54,723 nucleotides of DNA from Mariniphaga sp. (GTDB lineage: Bacteria; Bacteroidota; Bacteroidia; Bacteroidales; Prolixibacteraceae), in the NCBI GenBank assembly GCA_024636975.1, contig JAGXGA010000016.1:1-54723 (forward strand), in the 5' to 3' direction. The notes under the pieces are model-generated. The model saw only the letters and a program-made list of their open reading frames with translations, did not search any database and had not been told where the DNA came from. The translations under genes and the position numbers were made by a program. Shown here piece by piece: positions 17,269 to 26,594 of this stretch. Position 1 is the first letter of the stretch, and each line of letters opens with the position of its first letter.

Positions 17269-19959
17269 ATGGCCATAAAAAAGTTAGACAGCATTTTTAA
17301 ACCAAAGCGGATAGCATTAATTGGCGTTTCAAACAACCCAAACAGCGTTGGAGGAATTACATTGCGTAATTTGGTTGGCGGAGGTTATAATGGGGTGGTT
17401 TACCCGGTAAATCCAAAACGGGAAGCAGTTTTTGGAATTCCCTGCTATCCTGATGTAAAGAGTCTCCCGAAGGTTCCCGATCTGGCGGTTATCATGACCG
17501 CAGCCAAATTTGTTCCTCAAATTGTGCGGGAATGCGGTGAGGTTGGAATTCATGGTGTCATCATCATGTCAGCCGGTTTTAAAGAAGCAGGAGAAGAAGG
17601 GAAAAAGCTGGAAGAAGAGGTTAAGTCTGAAAAGAGTAAATTCCCTGACATGCGGATTATAGGTCCCAATTGCCTGGGGATCCTGGTTCCTGGTCTCAGC
17701 ATGAATGTCAGCTTTGCAAACGGAATGCCTGAGAAAGGACATGTGGCTTTCATCTCGCAGTCAGGAGCATTATGTACATCGGTCCTCGACTGGGCCTATG
17801 AATCACACATTGGCTTTTCATATTTTGTTTCCATAGGGAACTCCATGGATGTTAATTTTGGCGATTTGATTGACTATTTTGGGCAGGATCCAGGTACCAA
17901 ATCCATCGTTTTATATGTTGAATCCCTATCTAATGCCAGGACCTTTATGTCGGCAGCCCGTGCCTTTTCACGTGAGAAACCCATCATTGTGTATAAATCG
18001 GGAAGGTTTCCCGAATCGGCTGCAGCAGCTGCCTCCCACACGGGGGCATTGGCATCGGAAGATTCCATTTATGATGCCGTTTTCCGCCGGGCGGGTCTTG
18101 CACGGGTTTACGATTTCGGTAACATTTTTGATTTTACCGACCTGGTAGGACGTAAGCGCATTCCCAAAGGAAACAGGTTAGCAATTGTAACCAATGCAGG
18201 AGGCCCGGGAGTAATGGCCACCGACTCACTCATTTCATGGGGAGGAAAACTGGTAAAGCTTTCAGACGATACCATGAACAAGCTCAACGATTACCTTCCT
18301 CCCTTCTGGTCGCACGGCAACCCGGTAGATGTGCTTGGAGATGCCACTCCGGAACGTTTCGCCATGGCTACTGAGATTGTTCTGGAGGACAAAGGGGTGG
18401 ATGCAGTACTTGTAATATTGACTCCTCAGGCAATGACAGCTCCTACAGAAACAGCCGAAGCCATTGCAGAAATGGCAACGAAAACTTCAAAAACAATTAT
18501 GGCAGCATGGCTTGGAGGTGCCAGCATGCGCGGCGGCATACAGGTGTTTAACAAGGCAGGGATTTCAAACTACCCGACACCCGAACAGGCAATCAGGGCA
18601 TTTATGACCCTTTCACATTATGCCAAAAACCTGACCATGCTGTTTGAAACTCCCAAGGAAGTTCCTGTTTCATTTCAATACGACCGTAATGAGTTGAGGA
18701 AGAAATATTTGGAAAACGTATTTCCAAAGGCAAAGATACTGAATGAAGACGATTCAAAAATGCTTGTGAACGATTATGGAATCGACACAACGCATCCTAC
18801 ACCAGCTTATAATGAAGATGAAGCAGTTGAAATTTCTAAGAAAAAAGGATACCCGGTTGTATTAAAGATTTATTCACCGGATATAACCCATAAATCGGAT
18901 GTTGGTGGAGTTGCCCTTAATATAAAGGACGATGAAATGGTAAGGGCAACCTTCAGAAATATGGTTAAAACCGCTGCTGAAAAAAAACCGGACGCAAAAA
19001 TAGAAGGGGTTACTGTGCAGCGGATGGTCGACACCAAAGATGCTGTGGAACTCATTCTTGGAACCAAGAAAGATCCGTCCTTTGGTACAGTAATGCTTGT
19101 AGGCATGGGCGGCACCAGTGCAGAATTGTTCAAGGATAAACGGCTTGAGTTCCCGCCGCTTAACGAAAGCCTTGCCCAACAGATGCTTGAATCGCTCCAG
19201 ATTTATCCTCTGCTGGAGGGATATCGGGGTGCGACACGGAAAAATATTGAAAAGCTCGTTGAAGTGCTTATACGTATGTCATACCTGGCAGCTGATTACC
19301 CGGAAATAAAAGAACTTGACATCAACCCGCTGATAGTTACCCCCACCGATGTCATTGCTCTCGATGCACGAATTGTAATCGATGAAGAGGTAATGAAAAA
19401 CCCGGTCAAGGAATACTCGCACCTGGTATTGAGGCCTTATCCGGAAAGCCTCGTAAGAGAAGCCGAACTAAAAGATGGATCACCCATTACCTTGCGCCCC
19501 ATTAAACCAGAAGACGAACCTATGTGGCTCGAGCTATTGGCCAGCTGTTCCAAAGAGGCTATTTATCACCGCTTCAGATATGACTTTTATTTCGACTCAC
19601 ATGAAGTAGCCACACAATTTTGTTTTATCGATTACGACCGGGAGATCGCTATCGTAGCTGAAGTTGAGGATGAAGGAAAGAAAAAAATTATAGGTGTTGG
19701 CCGGCTCATTGCCGACCCGGATGTGGAAATTATGGAATATGCAATATTAATTACCGATGCATGGCAAAAAAAGGAATTGGGTTACATACTCACCCAATAC
19801 TGTATGGAAGTTGCAAAAAGCAGGGAAATTAAAACACTTGTTGCTGAAACTACCCGCGACAATAAACCCATGATTTCGGTTTTCAGAAAACTCAACTTTA
19901 AAATCCGGTTCAACGAAGATTCGACTGTTTCAGTAAGAAAAGACCTGACCGAAGAATAA
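17269..19959 (+). CDS. ADP-forming acyl-CoA synthetase fused to GNAT acetyltransferase (Pat/PatZ-like)
   Basis: An 896-residue fusion. Order: CoA-binding Rossmann domain (about 5-130, FKPKRIALIGVSNNPNSVGG), two succinyl-CoA-ligase-like domains (about 150-460), an ATP-grasp domain (about 490-710) and a C-terminal GNAT domain (about 735-890, from ITLRPIKPEDEP). This is the architecture of the protein acetyltransferase Pat/PatZ that acetylates Acs. His257 in ASHTGALAS sits where ADP-forming acetyl-CoA synthetases have the phosphorylated His, and HKSDVGGV (His541) is kept in the ATP-grasp part, so synthetase activity may be intact. The GNAT acetyl-CoA loop is weakened (WQKKELGY). It lies between acs and a Sir2 gene. 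It could be a metabolic enzyme, a regulator of Acs, or both. Confidence 0.88.
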   Translation: MAIKKLDSIFKPKRIALIGVSNNPNSVGGITLRNLVGGGYNGVVYPVNPKREAVFGIPCYPDVKSLPKVPDLAVIMTAAKFVPQIVRECGEVGIHGVIIMSAGFKEAGEEGKKLEEEVKSEKSKFPDMRIIGPNCLGILVPGLSMNVSFANGMPEKGHVAFISQSGALCTSVLDWAYESHIGFSYFVSIGNSMDVNFGDLIDYFGQDPGTKSIVLYVESLSNARTFMSAARAFSREKPIIVYKSGRFPESAAAAASHTGALASEDSIYDAVFRRAGLARVYDFGNIFDFTDLVGRKRIPKGNRLAIVTNAGGPGVMATDSLISWGGKLVKLSDDTMNKLNDYLPPFWSHGNPVDVLGDATPERFAMATEIVLEDKGVDAVLVILTPQAMTAPTETAEAIAEMATKTSKTIMAAWLGGASMRGGIQVFNKAGISNYPTPEQAIRAFMTLSHYAKNLTMLFETPKEVPVSFQYDRNELRKKYLENVFPKAKILNEDDSKMLVNDYGIDTTHPTPAYNEDEAVEISKKKGYPVVLKIYSPDITHKSDVGGVALNIKDDEMVRATFRNMVKTAAEKKPDAKIEGVTVQRMVDTKDAVELILGTKKDPSFGTVMLVGMGGTSAELFKDKRLEFPPLNESLAQQMLESLQIYPLLEGYRGATRKNIEKLVEVLIRMSYLAADYPEIKELDINPLIVTPTDVIALDARIVIDEEVMKNPVKEYSHLVLRPYPESLVREAELKDGSPITLRPIKPEDEPMWLELLASCSKEAIYHRFRYDFYFDSHEVATQFCFIDYDREIAIVAEVEDEGKKKIIGVGRLIADPDVEIMEYAILITDAWQKKELGYILTQYCMEVAKSREIKTLVAETTRDNKPMISVFRKLNFKIRFNEDSTVSVRKDLTEE

Positions 19960-19981
19960 ATTTTTCGCTGCAACGTTTATT

Positions 19982-20012
19982 CTCCCGGCAGAACAAAACT
20001 GCCGGGAGTTTT
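19982..20012 (+). terminator. Rho-independent terminator before the sir2 gene
   Basis: A perfect 10-bp GC-rich stem (ctcccggcag at 19982-19991 with ctgccgggag at 19999-20008) is followed by TTTT. The Sir2 gene starts only 14 bp later, so its transcript must come either by readthrough or from a promoter overlapping this hairpin. Confidence 0.85.
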
Positions 20013-20025
20013 ATAAACCTGATAA

Positions 20026-20769
20026 ATGGATACTACCGCAATTAACGAAGCCATAAAGCTCATCCGGACATCAAAATATATGGTTGCTTTTACCGGCGCG
20101 GGAGTTTCGGTTGAAAGCGGTATCCCTCCTTTCAGAGGTGCCGGAGGATTATGGAATAGCACCCACCCCATTTTTCTTGAAATTGAATATTTCAGTAAAA
20201 AACCTCTTCAATCGTGGAAAAAAATAAAGGAAATATTCTACGATAAGCTGGGAGATGCTGAACCTAATCGGGCGCATGAAATATTATCCCAAATGGAAAA
20301 GCGAAGCTTTTTGGAGTCGATAATCACTCAAAATATCGATCATCTGCATCAGAAAGCAGGTAGCAAATGTGTTTATGAACTACATGGCACCTACAAGCAA
20401 CTTGTTTGTAAAGAATGCGGCTCAGAATACGACTTAAGCTTTGCCGATTTAGATTTTCTTCCTCCTATATGTTTTGTATGCAAGGGAATATTAAAACCTG
20501 ATATGGTTTTTTTCAACGAACCCATCCCTCAATATGCTAAGAAGCGTTCATTTGAAGAAGCCCGTAAATCAGATCTGTTACTAATTATAGGCACCAACGC
20601 CGAAGTGCTGCCCGCCGCAGAAATACCAGAAATTGCAAAACAAACAGGTTCAAGAATCATTGAAATAAATATTAAACCTTCCCTGTTTACACATACCGTA
20701 ACCGATATTTTTATTGAAGCCCGCGCTACAGAAGCTATGGAAGAAATTGGCAAAGGGTTGTATTTATAG
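20026..20769 (+). CDS. cobB-like: Sir2-family NAD-dependent protein deacylase
   Basis: Removes acyl groups from lysines using NAD+, giving nicotinamide and O-acyl-ADP-ribose. The 247-residue protein has all class signatures: GAGVSVESGIPPFRG (24-38), TQNIDHLHQKAG (101-112), the catalytic His120 in ELHG, a zinc site with Cys128, Cys131, Cys149 and Cys152, and the NAD-binding IIGTNAEVLPAAEIP. The Tyr/Arg pair of class III desuccinylases is not evident. Its place after the GNAT-fused synthetase and close to acs suggests it deacetylates Acs at Lys598, as CobB does elsewhere. A terminator precedes it by 14 bp. Confidence 0.93.
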   Translation: MDTTAINEAIKLIRTSKYMVAFTGAGVSVESGIPPFRGAGGLWNSTHPIFLEIEYFSKKPLQSWKKIKEIFYDKLGDAEPNRAHEILSQMEKRSFLESIITQNIDHLHQKAGSKCVYELHGTYKQLVCKECGSEYDLSFADLDFLPPICFVCKGILKPDMVFFNEPIPQYAKKRSFEEARKSDLLLIIGTNAEVLPAAEIPEIAKQTGSRIIEINIKPSLFTHTVTDIFIEARATEAMEEIGKGLYL

Positions 20770-20816
20770 AAATAAAAAAGAATGTTTTTCGGGAAAATAT
20801 TATTATCGAAAATAAA

Positions 20817-22700
20817 TTATTCGAAACGTAGTGGCATAGGCGCTGTTGGCGTAAAATTGTAAAAGTTCTGTCTTCGTTGTTCTTCAATCAGAACACCTGC
20901 GAAACTAACGTCAGAAGGCGAAAACGGATAAAATGCAAATCTTATCTGGAAAGTTTTAAACACAAGGTGCTCATTGTGGAATCTCATCCCAAACCCTAAC
21001 CCGCTGTAATAGTTTTGATTTATGATAAATGATTTATTTGAACCAATAATGCCGACATCGGCAAAGCCGAATGCTGCCATATTAAATTTATAGAATTCCT
21101 TTCGCAGAAATAATACATATTCAAGATTAAGGCTTAAACGCTGTTTTCCTAATGCCTCCCTGCTCCTGAATCCCCTTATGTGCTCATTTGTGTTAAAACT
21201 AAGATTTTCTATTTCAAACCTCCGCACGCCCAATAGATAATTCGATCTGATAAATAAACGAAACCTCTTTCTTCCGGCATTAATTTGCCTTGAAATGTAA
21301 TTCATCCCCACCTGGATCTGCCCTTGTTCATAAGCATTATCCTTAAAATACCCACCAATCCCGCCGGCAATATAGAGGTAGCCTTGTCTTTTTACCAGAA
21401 GGTTCCCATTTGATAAAAACAGGTGAGCATAGTGGCGGTTGCCAAATTCATTTACATCGTATCCATACACAAATTCGTTTTTAAAACCTTCAGGTATATC
21501 TTCAGTAATACCATAACTGTAAACCAGGTAGTCCTGAGTATAGTGCCGTTGGGCAAGAGTGATTCCGGCAAGATATAATGTGTTGTTTGAGAAATATTGT
21601 TTCGTTTCAGATTCAGTCGGAGGTCTTTGAAAAAACCGGTTGTTATAAAAGCCGGCAGTTATCACCAATTGAGAATTTTGAATGTATCGTGGCCTGATGG
21701 GAAAACTTCGTCCTCCCCAGGCACTGAAGAAATATAAATCCATAGGTATTTCTGTCTGTATTGGATCATTATCATAAATCCGGTTTGTACGATACATTCT
21801 TAATGCTGACCCTCCATATCCCCATGTAACAGAAGGAATAAGAAATGGTTTGTCTACAATCAGGCTGAAACCTTCCCTTTTGTATGTATTCATATAACCT
21901 GCCGTTATATCAAGAAACTTTCCCCTGATGTTATTGATTTTATAAAAAGTTTCCAGACCGGCATAAGGTTGACGTCTGAGATGACCTACAAAGCGTAAAG
22001 ACACTTCGTGCCCGACACCAAAAATGTTCTGGTTATATAATTCCAGCGCCGCAGAATTGATCCCACTTACATCACCGGTGACTCCAAATGGAAAGCGATC
22101 TTTTGTTACCACATGAACTTTAACAAGACCTTTATAAACCGAATCCCGTTCCAGAATAAACACTACGTCCTGTATGTACCTGAGCGATCGGATGATTCGT
22201 TCATTTTCATACATCAAATCCGGATCGAGAAAATCACCCACCTTAAAAAGAAGCATATTTTCAATGGTTCCTTTACTTGTAGTCGTATGAATCAAGTTAG
22301 CAGTTTTTTCAAGCCATGAAACTGCATTTCGGGTAGTATCTTCAAATGTAGGACCGAAAACTTCAAGAGTATTAATTGAGATTTCGGAAATAATTTTACC
22401 TTCCATTTGAGCGTAATATCTATAGGCAACAGTATCTCTTCCTTCAGAAGTTCCGGGTTGTGAAATCAAAAAATCATAGAGTAATCCTGTAATTGAATTT
22501 TGCTTTGCTTTGTATTCAAGGCTGTCGTAAAACATTTCATACTTTTCATCATTGCCATTGCCGGAATTTAAAGTATCGTTTTTTTCATCCTGCGCCATGG
22601 CTGACTGGCATTGTAATAAAAAAAGAAACACACTTAAATTAAGTGCAACAAAAAACAAGATTGATTTTCCGGACCTTAAATATTTTATATTTTTCGACAA
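20817..22700 (-). CDS. BamA/TamA-like outer-membrane beta-barrel (surface antigen D15 type)
   Basis: A 627-residue outer-membrane protein. A signal segment (LNLSVFLFLLQCQSAMA, about 18-34) precedes a POTRA-like part: SEISINTLEVFGPTF, LFKVGDFLDPDLMYENERIIRSLRYIQDVVF and GLVKVHVVTKDRFPFGV (about 90-205). The rest is predicted transmembrane strands with aromatic girdles, including a late RGFRSREALGKQRLSLNLEY segment that resembles the (V/I)RGF motif of the Omp85 family. It ends in RFE rather than a clear C-terminal Phe. Bacteroidota carry several such Omp85 paralogues besides BamA, and the specific role is unknown. It is divergent from a TonB-like gene across 188 bp. Confidence 0.75.
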   Translation of the reverse strand: MSKNIKYLRSGKSILFFVALNLSVFLFLLQCQSAMAQDEKNDTLNSGNGNDEKYEMFYDSLEYKAKQNSITGLLYDFLISQPGTSEGRDTVAYRYYAQMEGKIISEISINTLEVFGPTFEDTTRNAVSWLEKTANLIHTTTSKGTIENMLLFKVGDFLDPDLMYENERIIRSLRYIQDVVFILERDSVYKGLVKVHVVTKDRFPFGVTGDVSGINSAALELYNQNIFGVGHEVSLRFVGHLRRQPYAGLETFYKINNIRGKFLDITAGYMNTYKREGFSLIVDKPFLIPSVTWGYGGSALRMYRTNRIYDNDPIQTEIPMDLYFFSAWGGRSFPIRPRYIQNSQLVITAGFYNNRFFQRPPTESETKQYFSNNTLYLAGITLAQRHYTQDYLVYSYGITEDIPEGFKNEFVYGYDVNEFGNRHYAHLFLSNGNLLVKRQGYLYIAGGIGGYFKDNAYEQGQIQVGMNYISRQINAGRKRFRLFIRSNYLLGVRRFEIENLSFNTNEHIRGFRSREALGKQRLSLNLEYVLFLRKEFYKFNMAAFGFADVGIIGSNKSFIINQNYYSGLGFGMRFHNEHLVFKTFQIRFAFYPFSPSDVSFAGVLIEEQRRQNFYNFTPTAPMPLRFE

Positions 22701-22888
22701 ATAAAAATGGTTAAAAATTTACCGGAAAAATAATGATTTTCAAGACTTAAATGCCAGCCACGCCTTGTTAATTTACGTTAAAGCCCTCGATAAAGGGCCA
22801 GAATCACTAGTAAACACAACAATACAAAATGCTCTCATTCGTTTTCCAAGTTCCGATAATTCATCCGTTAATTTTATAATTTTGCCGT

Positions 22889-23638
22889 GTGGGAAAATTT
22901 TATGAAATATATAAGCGAAACATCTATGGGGTAATTGGAACACTGGTGTTTCATATTTTACTATTTGCAATTTTTCTTTTAGCCGATATCGAAAGAAAAG
23001 GTAATCTTCAGGAAGAAGAACTATTAATAGAATTACCGGAGCTCATTGCCGAACCAGAGATTCCGGAGGAAGAGCAGGAAAACGAGGATATTCAGGAAGA
23101 AGAACTAAAACCAAATGAGGCTTCTTCTCCCCTTTCAGAAACTCAAAGCAACCGGACGAATGAGGCTTCAAACCGGCTGGCTCAAAACGATAAGTTCTTT
23201 AATGAAGACTATATGAAAGAAGTGGAAGAAGCAAAAAAGCTGGTTTCAGATGTTAACAATCAGCTTGCAAAGGAAAAAGTAAAGCTCGAAGACATTAAAA
23301 TGCCGGTTCGTACAACCGGGGAGATGGACCCTGATTCAATTGGGAATTCGGTTTACTCCGGTGAAAGCAATATTGTGTATTATCTTGAAAACAGATATCA
23401 CAGAAGTCTACCTATCCCTGTATACCTTACCAAACGTGGAGGAAAAATAATAGTGGACATCACAGTAGACCGGCAAGGCAGAGTAATCTCTGCTGAACCA
23501 CAAAAGACACCTGGAATTAATGATGAACAACTTTATTTGTACGCCAGGGCTGCTGCTTCCCGAACAATATTTAACAGCGACCCCAAAGCTCCTGAACCTC
23601 AACGTGGAACCATCCATTATACTTTCGTACCACAATAA
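22889..23638 (+). CDS. TonB-like energy transducer with one membrane helix
   Basis: A 249-residue protein: short cytoplasmic start, one membrane helix (IYGVIGTLVFHILLFAIFLL, about 12-31), a long acidic Glu/Pro-rich periplasmic stretch (40-100), a helical segment (NEDYMKEVEEAKKLVSDV) and a C-terminal TonB-type domain with GGKIIVDITVDRQGRVISAEPQKTPG near 180. This layout fits TonB/TolA-like proteins. No in-frame ATG precedes the membrane helix, so the GTG at 22889 is the best start. It is divergent from the Omp85-like gene. The TonB-box partner is not in this window, the local SusC being a remnant. Confidence 0.75.
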   Translation: MGKFYEIYKRNIYGVIGTLVFHILLFAIFLLADIERKGNLQEEELLIELPELIAEPEIPEEEQENEDIQEEELKPNEASSPLSETQSNRTNEASNRLAQNDKFFNEDYMKEVEEAKKLVSDVNNQLAKEKVKLEDIKMPVRTTGEMDPDSIGNSVYSGESNIVYYLENRYHRSLPIPVYLTKRGGKIIVDITVDRQGRVISAEPQKTPGINDEQLYLYARAAASRTIFNSDPKAPEPQRGTIHYTFVPQ

Positions 23639-23715
23639 TATAAATCTCTACTAATAAAATGATACAGGGAGCAAAAAGCACAGATCATGGTTTAACATGA
23701 TTTAACACATATGAG

Positions 23716-23746
23716 TTGCATAAATGCGATACAGCCTTTATCTTTG
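23716..23746 (+). promoter_or_regulatory. Bacteroidota-type promoter (TTG-20-TATCTTTG)
   Basis: TTG at 23716-23718 and TATCTTTG at 23739-23746 (consensus TAnnTTTG at -7) are separated by 20 bp, the expected spacing for the main Bacteroidota sigma factor. Transcription would begin near 23753. No gene with a convincing product follows directly; an intrinsic terminator ends about 80 nt later. Confidence 0.55.
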
Positions 23747-23752
23747 TGTTAC

Positions 23753-23835
23753 GTTTATTTTCATAAGTTTAGGTTTAGTTAGGTTAGTTAGTTTAATGAG
23801 AAAAGGATGGGTTGTTGAACCCATCCTTCTTTTTT
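23753..23835 (+). ncRNA. Candidate short RNA of about 80 nt
   Basis: The stretch between the TATCTTTG promoter and the terminator hairpin would give an ~80-nt transcript. It begins with a T/G-rich purine-poor run with a ttag-type periodicity (ggtttagttaggttagttag) and ends in a strong stem plus T-run. A 94-codon reading frame crosses it but has no ribosome-binding site and reads straight through the terminator, so a free-standing small RNA or a leader is more likely than a gene. This is inference from signals only. Confidence 0.4.
23802..23835 (+). terminator. Rho-independent terminator
   Basis: An 11-bp perfect stem (aaggatgggtt 23802-23812 with aacccatcctt 23817-23827) closes a 4-nt loop and is followed by a T-rich run. 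It could end the short RNA described here and also readthrough from the TonB-like gene. Confidence 0.85.
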
Positions 23836-24265
23836 ATAATCTCCTTCAAATTTTATTCTCTTCCACCTGCATCCTTCCACCTTTTCATGAGTATCAAAGC
23901 TTAAAACATGTAACCACTCCTGAAGCCTCAATTGGCTTGAATGCAATTGAAAATATATATAAGTATGTTACTGCAAAATGTATTTCGTTTTACAATATAT
24001 GTATCTGAGCATAATGGATAATGTCGTTTGTAAAATGAAGTCAATCGCGCAGCATATAAATATTTTACAAATATACAATGGCAAATACCAATGCATCTCT
24101 TTATATTCATTCTAAATTACCCTTTCATATTTACTACGTATTGAAGAATCTATATATTTAGCGTCCTTTAAAGTAAAATAGCGAGTGAGAGACAACTTTT
24201 AATGCGCATTTTTGTTAATTTTTGTGACATTTCAGAGTATATTCTACGAACAAAAATATTATAGC
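23836..24265 (+). other. Leader region upstream of the TCA operon
   Basis: These 430 bp lie between the terminator and the aconitase start. They are AT-rich and no reading frame looks real. The operon promoter should lie near 24170-24240 (ttgttaatttttgtgac), but the match to TAnnTTTG is imperfect, so I do not mark it. Confidence 0.4.
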
Positions 24266-26530
24266 ATGTTTGATTTAGAACTGATTAAAAAAATTTATTC
24301 AGAATTTCCAAAGAAGGTTAATAAAGCAAAAGAAATCATTAATCGTCCGATGACGTATGCCGAAAAGATCCTTTATGCCCATTTGTATGATGATGAGCGA
24401 CTGGTTGCATTTGGACGGGGGAAAGATTATGTTGATTTTGCACCCGACAGGGTAGCGATGCAAGACGCAACGGCCCAGATGGCATTGCTTCAGTTCATGA
24501 ACTCGGGCAAAGAAACTACCTCAGTACCTTCAACTGTTCATTGCGACCACCTGATTCAAGCGCAGGTTGACGGAAAAACTGACTTAGGTGTTTCTTTCAA
24601 TGTCAATAAGGAGGTATTTGATTTTCTGGAATCGGTATCAAATAAATACGGTATTGGTTTCTGGAAACCCGGAGCCGGCATTATACACCAGGTAGTGCTT
24701 GAAAATTATGCATTTCCCGGAGGTATGATGATAGGCACCGATTCGCATACTCCCAATGCCGGAGGATTAGGCATGGTTGCAATCGGTGTTGGTGGTGCCG
24801 ATGCTGTTGATGTTATGGCCGGCATGGCATGGGAACTTAAAATGCCTAAGCTGATCGGTATAAAATTAACAGGCAAACTCAGTGGCTGGGCTGCACCAAA
24901 AGACATTATCCTTAAAGTTGCAGGAATCCTTACAGTTAAAGGAGGTACCGGTGCTATCGTTGAGTATTTTGGTGAAGGAGCGGAATCCATTTCAGCAACA
25001 GGTAAAGGTACAATTTGTAACATGGGTGCAGAAATAGGCGCTACAACAAGTGTTTTTGCCTATGACGAAAGTATGGCACGATATCTTAAAGCTACCGGCA
25101 GAGGTGAAGTTGCTGATATGGCCAGCGAATTAAAAAGTTTTCTTTCACCCGATCCCGAGATTTATGAAAATCCTGAACATTATTATGACCAGCTGATAGA
25201 AATCAATCTTTCTGAACTCGAACCTCATATTAACGGTCCATTTACACCTGACCTGGCAACTCCCGTTTCTGAAATGAAAGAAACAGCCAAAAAACATGGC
25301 TGGCCTGTGGATGTAAAAGTTTCATTAATTGGAAGCTGCACTAATTCATCCTATGAAGACATATCCCGTGCTGCATCAGTAGCTGAACAGGCTGTTGAAA
25401 AAGGTATAAAGGCAAGATCAGAATTTACTATAACTCCCGGCTCAGAACAGGTAAGGTATACCATCGAACGTGATGGATACATTGATATATTCGAGCAAAT
25501 GGGAGGAAGAGTATTCGCGAACGCATGCGGCCCCTGCATCGGTCAGTGGGCAAGGCCGGGAGCCGATAAAAAGGAAAAAAACACCATCATACATTCATTT
25601 AACCGAAATTTCTCTAAACGAAATGATGGGAATCCAAATACACATGCCTTTGTTGCATCACCCGAACTGGTGACAGCAATAGCAATTTCGGGAAGACTCG
25701 ATTTCGATCCCATTCACGATACTGTTCCGGGAAAAAACGGGGAGCCGATAAAACTGGATCCGCCTACAGGTTTTGAATTACCTGTCAAGGGTTTTGATGT
25801 TAAAGACCCCGGTTATCAACCTCCGGCTAAAGATGGGTCAAATATACAGGTAACTGTTGATCCAGGTTCAAACAGATTACAACTCCTTGAACCTTTTGAA
25901 CCATGGGATGGAAAAAACATTACCGGAGCAAAATTACTTATTAAGGCATCAGGGAAATGCACCACAGATCATATTTCTATGGCAGGACCCTGGCTCAGGT
26001 TCAGGGGTCATCTCGACAATATATCAAACAATCTGCTCATTGGCGCGGTGAATGCTTTTAACGATGAATCCAATAAGGTAAAAAACCAACTTACTGGTGA
26101 ATATGGTGAAGTACCAAAGGTCCAAAGAGATTATAAGTCACATGGTATACCAACAATTATTGTGGGAGATCACAATTATGGAGAAGGTTCCTCACGAGAG
26201 CACGCCGCCATGGAACCACGTCATTTAGGAGTGATTGCGGTAATCGTTAAATCATTTGCCCGCATACATGAAACCAATCTGAAAAAACAGGGTATGCTGG
26301 GATTGACTTTTGACAATGAGAGCCAATATGATCTTATTCAGGAAGACGATGTTTTTAACTTTCTTGATCTGGATGAATTTTCGGAAGATAAGCAACTTTT
26401 ACTTGAAGTTGTTCATACCGACGGCTCCAAAGATATGGTTAAGCTAAACCACACATACAACCAGCAACAAATAGACTGGTTCAGAGCCGGATCAGCATTG
26501 AACACGATCCGAAAACAAAAAGATTCATAA
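24266..26530 (+). CDS. acn: Aconitate hydratase (mitochondrial-type aconitase)
   Basis: Isomerises citrate to isocitrate through a [4Fe-4S] cluster. The 754-residue chain is the length of the mitochondrial-type aconitase A family. The cluster ligands lie in [13 protein letters not shown] and in ACGPCIGQW; the C-terminal swivel domain carries [23 protein letters not shown]. An upstream TTG would add 18 residues, but the ATG at 24266 begins the conserved [15 protein letters not shown] segment and is preferred. It is the first gene of the acn-icd-idh-gltA operon, with 64 bp to the next gene. Confidence 0.94.
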   Translation: MFDLELIKKIYSEFPKKVNKAKEIINRPMTYAEKILYAHLYDDERLVAFGRGKDYVDFAPDRVAMQDATAQMALLQFMNSGKETTSVPSTVHCDHLIQAQVDGKTDLGVSFNVNKEVFDFLESVSNKYGIGFWKPGAGIIHQVVLENYAFPGGMMIGTDSHTPNAGGLGMVAIGVGGADAVDVMAGMAWELKMPKLIGIKLTGKLSGWAAPKDIILKVAGILTVKGGTGAIVEYFGEGAESISATGKGTICNMGAEIGATTSVFAYDESMARYLKATGRGEVADMASELKSFLSPDPEIYENPEHYYDQLIEINLSELEPHINGPFTPDLATPVSEMKETAKKHGWPVDVKVSLIGSCTNSSYEDISRAASVAEQAVEKGIKARSEFTITPGSEQVRYTIERDGYIDIFEQMGGRVFANACGPCIGQWARPGADKKEKNTIIHSFNRNFSKRNDGNPNTHAFVASPELVTAIAISGRLDFDPIHDTVPGKNGEPIKLDPPTGFELPVKGFDVKDPGYQPPAKDGSNIQVTVDPGSNRLQLLEPFEPWDGKNITGAKLLIKASGKCTTDHISMAGPWLRFRGHLDNISNNLLIGAVNAFNDESNKVKNQLTGEYGEVPKVQRDYKSHGIPTIIVGDHNYGEGSSREHAAMEPRHLGVIAVIVKSFARIHETNLKKQGMLGLTFDNESQYDLIQEDDVFNFLDLDEFSEDKQLLLEVVHTDGSKDMVKLNHTYNQQQIDWFRAGSALNTIRKQKDS

Positions 26531-26594
26531 AAAAAACGTATTAGTACACGATAGATTAAAACGAAAACTGAATTTTAACATAAATTAATTGGGA

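Noticed and set aside
23724-24008. 94-codon plus-strand frame starting at 23724
   Set aside because: It has no ribosome-binding site, crosses a strong terminator hairpin and has a hydrophobic, Leu/Ile-rich low-complexity composition expected of AT-rich noncoding DNA.
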